From NCBI RefSeq assembly GCF_965222285.1, contig NZ_OZ244942.1:62001-126000 (forward strand): a DNA stretch of 64,000 nucleotides, in the 5' to 3' direction. Every line of letters begins with the position of its first letter. The first letter of the stretch is position 1. Position numbers and translations under genes: made by a program. Positions 17,399-26,045 of this stretch are shown piece after piece. The notes below the pieces were generated by a model. It was given only the letters and a program-made list of their open reading frames with translations, ran no database searches and had not been told where the DNA came from. This DNA is from Tepidicaulis sp002389665. GTDB taxonomy: Bacteria; Pseudomonadota; Alphaproteobacteria; Parvibaculales; Parvibaculaceae.

Positions 17399-18844
17399 TT
17401 AGTGTTCGGTATGGGCGGTGGACTGTTCCTCGCGCACGAAGATCATGAGCCCGAGCCCAACCACCATGAAGACAAGCACCGAGGCAAGGCCGATGCGCTG
17501 GCTGTTCATCGCGCTTGTCACGATGGCGACGGTGAGCGGCGCCATGAAGCTCGTCGCCTTGCCGCATAGCGCATAAAGGCCGAAAAATTCCGCCATCATG
17601 CTGGGCGGTGCGATGCGGGCAAGCATGGTGCGGCTCGAGGAAATGGATGGTCCGGCAAAAAGCCCGGTCAGCACGCCGAGAGCCAAGAAGGCGCGCTCGG
17701 CGCTTGTCTCAAAGCCCGCCGCATTCAGTGCGCTGCCGATGAAACTCAAAGGTTCCAGTGGTTCCATCGAGACGGGAATGAAGAAGGCGGCAGCGGTTTC
17801 CGTCGTGCCTACCAGCATGAGAAGGCCGAGCGCGAAAAGCGAGACGGCGCCGATGATCGTCGCCTTGGAGCCGAACTTGTCGTCGAGCCAGCCGCCAAGC
17901 AGCGAGGAAGGCACCTGCGCCATAATGATAAGAAGCCCGTAAATGCCGATCTGTGTTGTCGGCCAGTCGAAAATGCCCGCCGCATAAACGCCGGTGAAAA
18001 TGAAGACTGCGGACTGGCCGTCATAATAGACCATGCGGGCGACAAGATAGGTCGCGATGTTCTTGTAGTAAGGCAGCTTGCCGAGCGTGCCGATCACCAT
18101 GGCGATGCCTTTCTTTGCAGCATCCATGCGCGAAAGGCCGGTGCGCGGCTGATCGGGCGTGAAAAGAAAGAAGGGAAGCGCGAAGAGAACGAACCACAAT
18201 GCAGCAAGCGGGCCGACCAGGCGGTTATGTTCCTGCACCGCCTTGTCGAGACCGAGGGCGGGCACTTCCGGCAGACCGAAGAGAAGCAGCCAGACAAGGA
18301 AAGCGAAGATCGCGCCGAGATATCCTGTGGCAATGCCAAGGCCGGAGACGAAACCCATGCGCTTCGGTGAGACGATCGCGGGCAGCATGGCATTGTGATA
18401 GACGATAGCGAATTCAAGACAGGTCGCGGCAATGACGACGCCGATCGCGGTTTGCAGGATCGGGTATTCCATGCCCGGCATCACATACCAAAGGCTCGCC
18501 ATGCCGGTGCAGGCAAGAAGCGAGAAGACGAGAATGCCCGGCTTGCGCGGGCCTGCCGCATCGGCAAGCGAGCCGAAAAAGGGGCTGAGCAAGGCGATGG
18601 AGGCACCTGCAATCGCCTGGATATACCCCCAGCTTGCCTGGCCTTGCACCTTGTCGCCGATCACTTCGGTGGAGAAGTAAGGCGCGAAGACGAAGATATT
18701 GACGAGAATGAAATAAGGATTGAGCGCCCAATCGAAAATCGACCAGCCGAAAATGCCGAGCTTGCTGGCGGGAATGGCCGCATGTACGGCCATATGTCCG
18801 CCCGGCTGCTCATGGGTCAGTTCTTCCTCGTAAATATTCGTCAC
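17399..18844 (-). CDS. MFS transporter, UMF1/Atg22-like
   Basis: 481 residues with about 12 membrane segments. The opening GWSIFDWALNPYFILVNIFVF and the loop SLADAAGPRKP are characteristic of the UMF1 family (vacuole effluxer Atg22-like). Fungal Atg22 exports amino acids; bacterial members are uncharacterised permeases. The longest frame starts at a GTG (18844) with a weak ribosome site; an in-frame ATG at 18793 is also possible and would remove 17 residues without harming the fold. Confidence 0.9.
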   Translation of the reverse strand: MTNIYEEELTHEQPGGHMAVHAAIPASKLGIFGWSIFDWALNPYFILVNIFVFAPYFSTEVIGDKVQGQASWGYIQAIAGASIALLSPFFGSLADAAGPRKPGILVFSLLACTGMASLWYVMPGMEYPILQTAIGVVIAATCLEFAIVYHNAMLPAIVSPKRMGFVSGLGIATGYLGAIFAFLVWLLLFGLPEVPALGLDKAVQEHNRLVGPLAALWFVLFALPFFLFTPDQPRTGLSRMDAAKKGIAMVIGTLGKLPYYKNIATYLVARMVYYDGQSAVFIFTGVYAAGIFDWPTTQIGIYGLLIIMAQVPSSLLGGWLDDKFGSKATIIGAVSLFALGLLMLVGTTETAAAFFIPVSMEPLEPLSFIGSALNAAGFETSAERAFLALGVLTGLFAGPSISSSRTMLARIAPPSMMAEFFGLYALCGKATSFMAPLTVAIVTSAMNSQRIGLASVLVFMVVGLGLMIFVREEQSTAHTEH

Positions 18845-18934
18845 GTGAGGTTTCCCGTTTTAAAGGCCTGCGCCATTGTTCTTGTTATGAAGGTTTATCC
18901 CGGCGGCAAGAGCTGCGGAAGAAGGAAGGCCGGG

Positions 18935-19642
18935 TCAAACGCCAAGTTCCTCATTGCTTTTGCGGTTTAGCATCCGCGCGATGCGCAGGCGCACAAGAAG
19001 GGATTGGGCGAGAAAGAGCAAGAGCGCGCCGGTATAAAGTCCGGTCAGCGCGCGGAAGAAAACCAGAATGCTGGAAAAGAGCCAGTCGGACGTGTTGTTC
19101 GTGATCGGCCCCGTTTCCACGCGGAAGATTTCCGCGACATCGAGAAATGCGCCCCGGAAAAACTGCCCGAGCACGAAGACACCGCTGCTGGCAGGGTCCG
19201 CTTTTGCAAGGGCAAGGCCGCTCGCAATTTCCTCGAAAGGAAAACTGCCCGGGCGGAAGGCGCTGTAATTCAGCACCACGATGAAGAGCAGCGCGGAGGG
19301 AATGAGATGACCTGCTGTGAAGAGCAGCCAGAACCGTGCCCAGAGCGCGCGCCAGGCGGCCTGTTTCACGCGGCGGATTTTCCTTTTGCGTTTGGCGATG
19401 GTGCTGTCTTTCTTGGGCGGCGCGCCGAGATGAAGGCGCGCGCGTTTCAGTTCCTGCTCAATGAAGGCTTGCGGATTGCGCATCTGGGAAAAGAAACGGA
19501 ACTGATGAAGCGCAACGATCATCGCCGAGGCAAAGGCAAAGCCGAGACCGATCAGCGCCGGCACGCGCCAATCCGCGGTCCAGGCAAGATCGAGCTCGAG
19601 CGCGCCAAAAGCGCTGGCGACCGTAAGTGCGAGACTATCCAT
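18935..19642 (-). CDS. Conserved hypothetical membrane protein
   Basis: 235 residues, not recognised as a named family. Four hydrophobic stretches are visible (about 25-48, 105-130, 155-175 and 195-220). A very basic cytoplasmic loop (KKDSTIAKRKRKIRR) lies between the first two. The ATG at 19642 follows GGGGGAG closely; an adjacent in-frame TTG could also serve. It stands alone between the UMF1 transporter and a divergent amidohydrolase gene. Confidence 0.7.
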   Translation of the reverse strand: MDSLALTVASAFGALELDLAWTADWRVPALIGLGFAFASAMIVALHQFRFFSQMRNPQAFIEQELKRARLHLGAPPKKDSTIAKRKRKIRRVKQAAWRALWARFWLLFTAGHLIPSALLFIVVLNYSAFRPGSFPFEEIASGLALAKADPASSGVFVLGQFFRGAFLDVAEIFRVETGPITNNTSDWLFSSILVFFRALTGLYTGALLLFLAQSLLVRLRIARMLNRKSNEELGV

Positions 19643-19794
19643 CAACTCCCCCTCGGCCCTAAGTTTAGAAACTGAACGGGTGGGTGCAAGATGAATAAGC
19701 CGAAAACGCAGGGGAAATCGCCTTCCGGCGCCTGTGCTTGCTGGGGCGGCGGGGGAGGCGTAGGATTTTCAAAAAAGAAACGGGGAGGAGAGTT

Positions 19795-21516
19795 ATGGGC
19801 ACCCATGATCTGGTGATACGCGGCGGCACCGTGGCGGACGGCACGGGCGGGGATCTTTTCGAGGCCGATATTGCGGTGTCGGACGGCAAGATCGCCGAAA
19901 TCGGCAAAGTCGCGGGCAAGGGCACCGAGGAAATCGATGCCAGGGGACTGCTGGTTACGCCGGGCTTTGTCGACATTCACACTCATTATGACGGCCAGGC
20001 AACCTGGAGCGCAGATCTTTCCCCCTCTTCCAATCACGGGGTGACGACTGCTGTGATGGGCAATTGCGGCGTCGGCTTTGCGCCCTGCCGGCGTGAGGAC
20101 CATGACCGGCTCATCCGCCTTATGGAAGGGGTGGAAGATATTCCCGCCCCCGTTCTCGCCGAAGGGTTGAAATGGAACTGGGAAAGTTTCCCCGATTATC
20201 TCAATGCGCTGGAAGCGCTGCCTCATAATATCGACTTTGCCGCGCAGCTTCCCCATGGCGCGCTGCGTGTCTATGTGATGGGAGAGCGCGGCGCCAACCG
20301 GGAACCGGCAACGCCCGATGATATTGCCGCCATGGCCGCCATCGCAAAGGACGCGGTGAGCGCCGGGGCGATCGGCTTTTCCACCTCCCGCACGCTCAAT
20401 CACCGAACCTCGGACGGCTCGCCGACGCCGACGCTCACCGCCGAAGAAGATGAGCTTATCGGCATCGCCATGGGGTTGAAGGCGGCAGGGCGCGGCGTTC
20501 TGCAGGTCGTCTCGGATTTTGCCGACCCGGCGCGCGAATTTTCCATGTTGCGCAAAATGGTCGAGCAATCGGGCCGGCCCCTGTCGCTCTCCCTCGCGCA
20601 GAACGAAAAGGCGCCGGAAGGCTGGCGCTTTCTTCTTTCGCAGATCGAGGCGGCGTCGAATGAAGGCCTGCCGATGAAGGCGCAGGTCTGCGGGCGGCCC
20701 GTCGGGGTTCTTTTGGGGCTGGAGCTGACGCTCAATCCTTTCTCCGCGCATCCGAGTTTCAAGGAAATCGCCTCGTTGCCGCTTGCGGCGAAAGTCGAAA
20801 AGATGCGCGATCCGGCTTTCAAGGAAAAGCTGCTGAAAGAAGAGCCTGCGACCGACAATCCCTTCATGCGCTCGGTGCTCGCCCATCTTCACAAAATGTA
20901 TGCGCTGGACCGCGTGCCCGATTACGAGCCCGATCCTGAAACCAGCATCGGCGCGCGGGCGAAAGCGCGCGGGCTCGAGCCGCTGGCGCTGGCCTATGAT
21001 CTCATGCTTGAGGATGACGGCACGGCGATGCTCTATTTTCCGTTTCTCAATTACGCGCAGAACTCGCTCGAGCCCTCCTATCAAATGATGCTGCATAAGG
21101 ACACGGTGCTGGGGCTCGGCGATGGCGGCGCGCATGTGGGCATGATCTGCGATGGCAGTTTTTCCACCCATATGCTCACCCATTGGACGCGCGACCGGAA
21201 AAGAGGCGAGCGCCTGCCGCTCTCTTTCGTGGTCAAAGCCCATACTCAGGATACGGCGCGGGCCGTCGGCCTGCTCGACCGGGGCATTTTGAAGCCGGGA
21301 TACAAGGCCGATCTGAATGTGATCGATTATCAGGGCCTTTCTCTTTTCCGCCCGGAAGTGGCGTTCGATCTGCCGGCGGGCGGACGCCGCCTCGTGCAGC
21401 GCGCCAAGGGCTATAAAGCGACGATCGTCTCGGGCGAGATCATTGCCCGCGATGATGAAGGGACGGGCGCCGTGCCCGGCAAATTGCTGCGCGGCGCGCA
21501 GCCTGCCCCGGCTTAA
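19795..21516 (+). CDS. Amidohydrolase, N-acyl-D-amino-acid deacylase family
   Basis: 573 residues. The metal-binding motif VDIHTHYDGQ (His62, His64) follows a short beta-domain that opens with LVIRGGTVADGTG. NHGVTTAVMGNCGVGFAPC is the strand-3 segment typical of D-aminoacylase-like enzymes. DGGAHVGMICDG carries the late catalytic Asp. Members cleave N-acyl-D-amino acids or related cyclic amides. The ATG at 19795 is chosen because GGGAGGAG lies just before it. Another gene follows 34 bp downstream on the same strand, so the two are probably co-transcribed. Confidence 0.9.
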   Translation: MGTHDLVIRGGTVADGTGGDLFEADIAVSDGKIAEIGKVAGKGTEEIDARGLLVTPGFVDIHTHYDGQATWSADLSPSSNHGVTTAVMGNCGVGFAPCRREDHDRLIRLMEGVEDIPAPVLAEGLKWNWESFPDYLNALEALPHNIDFAAQLPHGALRVYVMGERGANREPATPDDIAAMAAIAKDAVSAGAIGFSTSRTLNHRTSDGSPTPTLTAEEDELIGIAMGLKAAGRGVLQVVSDFADPAREFSMLRKMVEQSGRPLSLSLAQNEKAPEGWRFLLSQIEAASNEGLPMKAQVCGRPVGVLLGLELTLNPFSAHPSFKEIASLPLAAKVEKMRDPAFKEKLLKEEPATDNPFMRSVLAHLHKMYALDRVPDYEPDPETSIGARAKARGLEPLALAYDLMLEDDGTAMLYFPFLNYAQNSLEPSYQMMLHKDTVLGLGDGGAHVGMICDGSFSTHMLTHWTRDRKRGERLPLSFVVKAHTQDTARAVGLLDRGILKPGYKADLNVIDYQGLSLFRPEVAFDLPAGGRRLVQRAKGYKATIVSGEIIARDDEGTGAVPGKLLRGAQPAPA

Positions 21517-21550
21517 AGAGAGCGCGCGGGGCAAAAGAGGAGGAGACGGG

Positions 21551-22597
21551 ATGGAGGAACCAGTCATGACGGCGGATGATGTGCGCCCGCTTGAGGTTCA
21601 GGCAAGCTGGCAGAGCGGCGATGTGGCCGATGCTTCCCGCTGGACGGAAGAGCTGAGCCGGGACGAGCTCGATGAGATCGATGCGGCGCTCGCCCATGCC
21701 AAAAGCGTTTCCTCCAATATGCTGGAAATCGGGCGGGAAGATTTTCCGCTCCCTCATCTTTCCGCCCGCCTCGCGCGCATCGAGAAAGAGCTGATCGACG
21801 GGCGCGGTTTCGTGCTCCTGCGCGGGCTGCCGCGGCTCGATTATTCGAACGATGAGATGTGCCTTGCCTATTGGGGCATCGGGCTTCATCTCGGCAATCC
21901 CTGGCCGCAGAACAAGCATGGCCACATGCTGGGCGATGTGACGGATCAGGGAAAAGCGCTGGATGACAATACCGCACGCGGCAATGAGCTCGGCGGCATC
22001 GCGCTGCCTTATCACTCCGACGGCTCGGACCTTGTGGGGCTCATGTGTCTGCAGCGCCCGGCCGAAGGCGGTCTATCGGCGGTCTGCAACATTCTGGCGA
22101 TCCATAACGAGCTTGCCGAAACGCGGCCCGATCTTCTGGCCGAGCTTTATAAGCCGCAGCCTTATGATTACCGCGGCGAGGAAGCGGCAGGCGGCAAACC
22201 CTGGTACGAGGTGCCGGTTTTCACCCGCTGGGAGGAGCGGCTCTTTGCCCGTTACATCCGCCCTTACATTCTTGCCTCCCAGCGCCATGAAAGCGCGCCG
22301 CGCATCACCCCGCTTGCCGAAGAAGCGATGCAGCTTCTCGATGAGATGACCCAGGACCCGCGCTTTGCGGTGCTGATGGATTTCGAGCCGGGGGACATGC
22401 AGTTCGTGAACAATTATCACGTCCTTCATGCACGCACCGCTTACCGGGACGACCGGGAAAGCGGGCAGGTGCGGCACTTGAAACGGCTTTGGCTGGAAAC
22501 ACGGGCGCTCGCAAGCCGCCCGCCGCATTTCAAAAGCAATGTCGGCGGCCATTGGGGCAAGAAGAAAGTGATCAGCCGGCTCGATGCGGCGGAGTGA
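21551..22597 (+). CDS. Fe(II)/2-oxoglutarate-dependent dioxygenase, TauD/TfdA family
   Basis: 348 residues. The iron ligands are visible as His155 and Asp157 (LPYHSDGSD) and the distal His293 (VLHAR), with the 2-oxoglutarate-binding Arg region following (TAYRDDRE). Enzymes of this fold hydroxylate small acids such as taurine, gamma-butyrobetaine or phenoxyacetates. Start at ATG 21551 with GAGGAGGAG upstream; ATG 21566 is a close alternative. It lies directly behind the amidohydrolase gene, suggesting one catabolic step after the other on an N-acyl or amide substrate. Confidence 0.88.
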   Translation: MEEPVMTADDVRPLEVQASWQSGDVADASRWTEELSRDELDEIDAALAHAKSVSSNMLEIGREDFPLPHLSARLARIEKELIDGRGFVLLRGLPRLDYSNDEMCLAYWGIGLHLGNPWPQNKHGHMLGDVTDQGKALDDNTARGNELGGIALPYHSDGSDLVGLMCLQRPAEGGLSAVCNILAIHNELAETRPDLLAELYKPQPYDYRGEEAAGGKPWYEVPVFTRWEERLFARYIRPYILASQRHESAPRITPLAEEAMQLLDEMTQDPRFAVLMDFEPGDMQFVNNYHVLHARTAYRDDRESGQVRHLKRLWLETRALASRPPHFKSNVGGHWGKKKVISRLDAAE

Positions 22598-22617
22598 AGC
22601 GAAGCGGGCCGGAAAGA

Positions 22618-23262
22618 TCAGCTGGAGCAGCTTTCGCCCATAAAGCCCCAAAGCGCATCATCCAGAGTGATGAGAACGGGTTCGCTTTGTCCAAGGTCGG
22701 GATCGGCTTCGGGCAAGTTATCGGGAATACCGTTGCCCAGATCGATCACGACGGGCCGGTGCCAGGAGCTAAGGCGCTTGCCGCGCGCTTCGCTTTTATG
22801 GCCGCCTGAATTGGTGAGCGCGTAGCCGACTGAGATCAGAAACGAGCGCTCGTCCGTGTCTCCCAGAAGCGGCAGGGTAATCACTTCCAGGGAAACTTTG
22901 CTCCCCGCCGAGGAGGTTTCCTCCACTTCCGCAAAGGTGCCGAACGGGTGGCGGCTCGCCAGCCAATGGGTAAGACCGACGGAGGGACGCAGTCTTTCCT
23001 CGAATCCCAGAAGCATATTCTTGCCCGTAACCTCTTTCCCCAGCCGGTTCACATGCGCGGTACCGACGACCCGCATGAGAATGTCGTCGGGCTCGCCAAT
23101 ATCGAGCAGGATGGCGTGCGATAGTGATCCGCGCAGCGCCATGGGATTGAAGTCGCGTTTCAGCGGCGCGTATCCGTGGCGCGGCAGGCTGCCCCAATAG
23201 TCAAGCAGCGCTTTGACGGCGGGCGATCTGTAGCTGAAGCGAGAGGTCACGGGTTTGCTCAT
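22618..23262 (-). CDS. PAS_5 (DUF1457-type) domain protein
   Basis: 214 residues; nearly all belongs to one PAS-like domain. The pattern LLDYWGSLPRHGYAPLKRDFNPMAL, then ILLDIGEPDDILMRVVGTA and a GKNML segment, is the hallmark of PAS_5, a family found mostly in alphaproteobacteria. No output domain is attached. The ligand and function are unknown. It is convergent with the dioxygenase gene. Confidence 0.85.
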   Translation of the reverse strand: MSKPVTSRFSYRSPAVKALLDYWGSLPRHGYAPLKRDFNPMALRGSLSHAILLDIGEPDDILMRVVGTAHVNRLGKEVTGKNMLLGFEERLRPSVGLTHWLASRHPFGTFAEVEETSSAGSKVSLEVITLPLLGDTDERSFLISVGYALTNSGGHKSEARGKRLSSWHRPVVIDLGNGIPDNLPEADPDLGQSEPVLITLDDALWGFMGESCSS

Positions 23263-23372
23263 GGGTTCGGCGGATATTTCGCCTGAAAAGATGAATTGTG
23301 CGGTGCACGGATTAAAGACTCGTAACAGTCCTCTGCGTCAATCGAAAAATTTAATTCAAGCTTTTGTGACGT

Positions 23373-23409
23373 GAACGGGTTTTCCCAAAAAGCGACGGAA
23401 AAGCCGTTC
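23373..23409. repeat. Long inverted repeat between the glycosyltransferase and PAS_5 genes
   Basis: Arms GAACGGGTTTTCC and GGAAAAGCCGTTC match at 12 of 13 positions with an 11-bp loop. It lies downstream of the leftward glycosyltransferase operon and upstream of the PAS_5 gene. No T-run follows the stem on the minus strand, so it is either a weak terminator/processing stem or an operator. Confidence 0.5.
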
Positions 23410-23478
23410 ATCATCGCTAATGAAAAGTAAGGTTAAAGCAGGTCAACCAAAAAGGTGCGAGGGTTCCGGCGACAGCCG

Positions 23479-24963
23479 TCAGCCGAGATCTTTGGTGCTT
23501 GCATTTGCTTTCGTTGCAAACCCTTTGCGCGTCATTTCGCCCCAACCCTGCTTTTTGCGAAGGAATTCCCACCAGCCGGCCATGCGCCAGAAATTATTGA
23601 GTTGGCGGTAACCGAGATTCTCGATCACGGCGACGCCCATGAGTTTCAGAAGGCCGCCGGTTCCTTCCGTGCGCTGCAGTTCCATTTCTTCCAGGCAGAG
23701 CGAAGAGAGGCTGACAAAAATACCGCAAAGAATGACAAGTGCCATATAGGCCAGCAGAAAGGGAAGGTGGATGGCCCCGAGAAGAAAAAAGACCGGTAGA
23801 AGAAGGTAGCCGAGAACCTGAAAAATCGGCCCGGCAAAATCGACGATAAAGGCATAGGGCAGGCCGAGCATGCCAATGCGCCCATAAGCCGGGTTGAACA
23901 GCATATCGCGGTTTTTGAACAGAACCTCCAGCGCGCCGCGCTGCCATCTCTTGCGCTGAGCTTTGAGCACCTTGCGGGTTTCCGGCGCCTCCGTCCAGCA
24001 GACGGGCTCGGGCACGTATTTCATGTCATAGGTTTTGTTTTGACTGCGCATATGCCGGTGCAATTTGACGATGAGGTCGAAATCTTCGCCCACCGTATCA
24101 TGAGAGAAGGCGCCGACTTCCACCACCACATCCCGCCGGAAAATACCGAAGGCACCGGATATGATGGTCAGGATACCCCAGCGGCTAAGCGCCAGGCGGG
24201 CAACGAGAAAAGCGCGGATATATTCCAGCGTCTGCACGAGCGGCAGAAACTTATCGGGAAGGCCTGCATGCATGACACGCCCGCCCACGACCTCGCAGCC
24301 ATTGGCAATGCGGATCGTGCCGCCCACGGCAATGGTTCTTTCCGGCTCTTCCATGAAAGGGCGGACGCCGCGCAGAAGGGCCGCAGCTTCAAGCAGTGAA
24401 TCTGCATCGACAACACAAAAAAGCGGGCAACGGGAAAGATCGACACCGGCATTCATGGCATCGGCCTTCCCGCCCCCATTTTCTTTATCGATGACGAGCA
24501 GGTTCGGATAGAGCGGCGAGCCGTAAAGGCAGCGGATCGGGGCATGGGGGACCGAAGGATTGTAGGCCCGCTCGATGGGCTCCAGATCGAAGGCTTCTTT
24601 TAGAACATCGAGTGTGCGGTCTTTCGAGCCGTCATTGACGACGATCACCTCGCTTTGCGGATATTCGAGCCCCAGCATCGAACGGGTGCTTTCGACGATA
24701 ACCGCTTCCTCGTTATAGGCAGGTAGGATGAGAGTGATGGGCAAAACGGCATCGGAGACGAGTAACTGCCATTCCGATTCCGTGTCGCCGACCTGTGAGT
24801 AGCGGCGCAGCTCCGCCCATGCCGCTGGAAGCTGAATAATGTAGACGGCGATTTGGGCCGCGCTGGAAAACAGGATCGCCCAGGAAAGCGTGACCATCCA
24901 AGGAAAATAGGGGGTAAGCGTTGCCTGCAGGGTCTGCATCAAAGAGGCGAGCTCGGGCATCAT
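23479..24963 (-). CDS. Family 2 glycosyltransferase, processive synthase type
   Basis: 494 residues. One or two N-terminal membrane segments (about 20-45) lead to a GT2 catalytic domain with Asp111 (VNDGSKD), the UDP-sugar DxD at 186-188 (VVDADS), the base-acting ED at 293-294 and the processivity motif QRKRW at 336-340. Several C-terminal membrane segments follow. This is the layout of PgaC/IcaA, hyaluronan synthase and cellulose synthase-like enzymes, so it likely makes and translocates a polysaccharide. Its start overlaps the HEAT-repeat gene stop by 4 bp. It is the last gene of the long leftward signalling run. Confidence 0.92.
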   Translation of the reverse strand: MMPELASLMQTLQATLTPYFPWMVTLSWAILFSSAAQIAVYIIQLPAAWAELRRYSQVGDTESEWQLLVSDAVLPITLILPAYNEEAVIVESTRSMLGLEYPQSEVIVVNDGSKDRTLDVLKEAFDLEPIERAYNPSVPHAPIRCLYGSPLYPNLLVIDKENGGGKADAMNAGVDLSRCPLFCVVDADSLLEAAALLRGVRPFMEEPERTIAVGGTIRIANGCEVVGGRVMHAGLPDKFLPLVQTLEYIRAFLVARLALSRWGILTIISGAFGIFRRDVVVEVGAFSHDTVGEDFDLIVKLHRHMRSQNKTYDMKYVPEPVCWTEAPETRKVLKAQRKRWQRGALEVLFKNRDMLFNPAYGRIGMLGLPYAFIVDFAGPIFQVLGYLLLPVFFLLGAIHLPFLLAYMALVILCGIFVSLSSLCLEEMELQRTEGTGGLLKLMGVAVIENLGYRQLNNFWRMAGWWEFLRKKQGWGEMTRKGFATKANASTKDLG

Positions 24964-26045
24964 CCCCTCCTTTCGCGCAGCACCTGCGCCGCGATATTTG
25001 AGTCTCCTTCTTTCGGCGGCTCGTAGGTCTCAAGCAGCACCCGGCCTCGCCGTCCAAAGGCAAGCAGCGCCTCGGCGGCGCGGTAGCGTACCCACCAGAC
25101 GGGGTCTTCAAGCAGACGGGTAAGAAGGGGGAGCGCGCGGGCAAGTGTCAACCGGCCGGCCGCACGGGCCGCCTGTACACGGATCGGCGCCTCCGCCGCC
25201 TCAAGGCCGGCCAGCACGGCCTCCTCCGCCCGCTCGTCTCTGATCCGTCCCAATGCTTGCAGCGCGCGGGCCCGCAGCTCCGCGCCGGTTTCGTTTCTTG
25301 CCGCAATCTCAAGGAGGCAGGGCACGGCTTCCCGCGCCCCGATGGTGCCGAGCGCGGTGATGGCAGCAAGGCGCATGGGATCGGGCGCATCGGAGGCGGC
25401 AAGCGTGAAGAGCGTGGGGAGTGCGGGGGTGCCGAAGGAGGTGAGGATTTCGGTCAGGACGAGTGTGTTCCGCTGCCCCGCCTCTTTCATGTGATCCAAC
25501 ACGATGCCGAGATCTTCTGCATCGCCGCGCCGGGAAAGCGCGCGCAGGGCGGCAAGCTGCACGTAAGGGTCGGCGCTGCGGGAAGTGTCGATGATATGCC
25601 GAAGGCTTTCATCGTCGCGGCACTGCGCCAGATAGGTAAGAGCCCTGATCTTTTGTGGGCGGGTGCCTTTTTCAAGAAGCTTTGTGATATGCGCCCGCAT
25701 ACCCCAGCCATCCAGCAGGCTGACGAGGCGGGTAGCCTCGCTTCCCTTGATGGTACGGATCGTGGCGAGCGCGCTGTCAAAGGCGGCGGGCAGATCCTGC
25801 GGGGCAAAAGGTGTTTGCTCAAGAAGCGGCGCGGGTATTTTCGTGTTCAATAAGTGACGGATAAAGGCGGCAACCTCGCCGCGCCGCCGGGCGCTCAGCC
25901 GGGCTCTGCGGTCCCGCAAAAGGCGGTTCGCTACAAGTCCCGCCGACAGCCCGATGGAAAGAACGATAAGGCCGAACGAGCCCCAAAGCGCGGCAAGCAG
26001 CAGAAAAGTGTCAAAAGGCAACGGAGAAACTGGCACTGAGAGCAT
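24960..26045 (-). CDS. HEAT-repeat membrane protein
   Basis: 361 residues from the chosen start. One N-terminal membrane segment (FLLLAALWGSFGLIVLSIG, about 13-32) is followed by a basic stretch. A cytoplasmic solenoid of HEAT/PBS-type helical repeats follows, for example DPMRLAAITALGTIGAREAVPCL and APIRVQAARAAGRL. HEAT proteins are scaffolds, so it may couple the neighbouring synthase to a partner. The start is uncertain: ATG 26045 overlaps the upstream gene by 35 bp and has no clear ribosome site, ATG 26081 is longer, and GTG 26036 is possible. The stop overlaps the glycosyltransferase start by 4 bp. Confidence 0.85.
   Translation of the reverse strand: MLSVPVSPLPFDTFLLLAALWGSFGLIVLSIGLSAGLVANRLLRDRRARLSARRRGEVAAFIRHLLNTKIPAPLLEQTPFAPQDLPAAFDSALATIRTIKGSEATRLVSLLDGWGMRAHITKLLEKGTRPQKIRALTYLAQCRDDESLRHIIDTSRSADPYVQLAALRALSRRGDAEDLGIVLDHMKEAGQRNTLVLTEILTSFGTPALPTLFTLAASDAPDPMRLAAITALGTIGAREAVPCLLEIAARNETGAELRARALQALGRIRDERAEEAVLAGLEAAEAPIRVQAARAAGRLTLARALPLLTRLLEDPVWWVRYRAAEALLAFGRRGRVLLETYEPPKEGDSNIAAQVLRERRG

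Noticed and set aside
19691..19816. 41-codon frame with a Gly run before the amidohydrolase gene
   Set aside because: Considered as a small peptide gene, but it overlaps the amidohydrolase start and its composition comes from G-runs; no maturation genes are nearby.
19642..21567. 641-codon open frame antisense to the amidohydrolase gene
   Set aside because: Composition is Arg/His-rich, as expected of the complement of a coding frame, with no ribosome site or recognisable domain.
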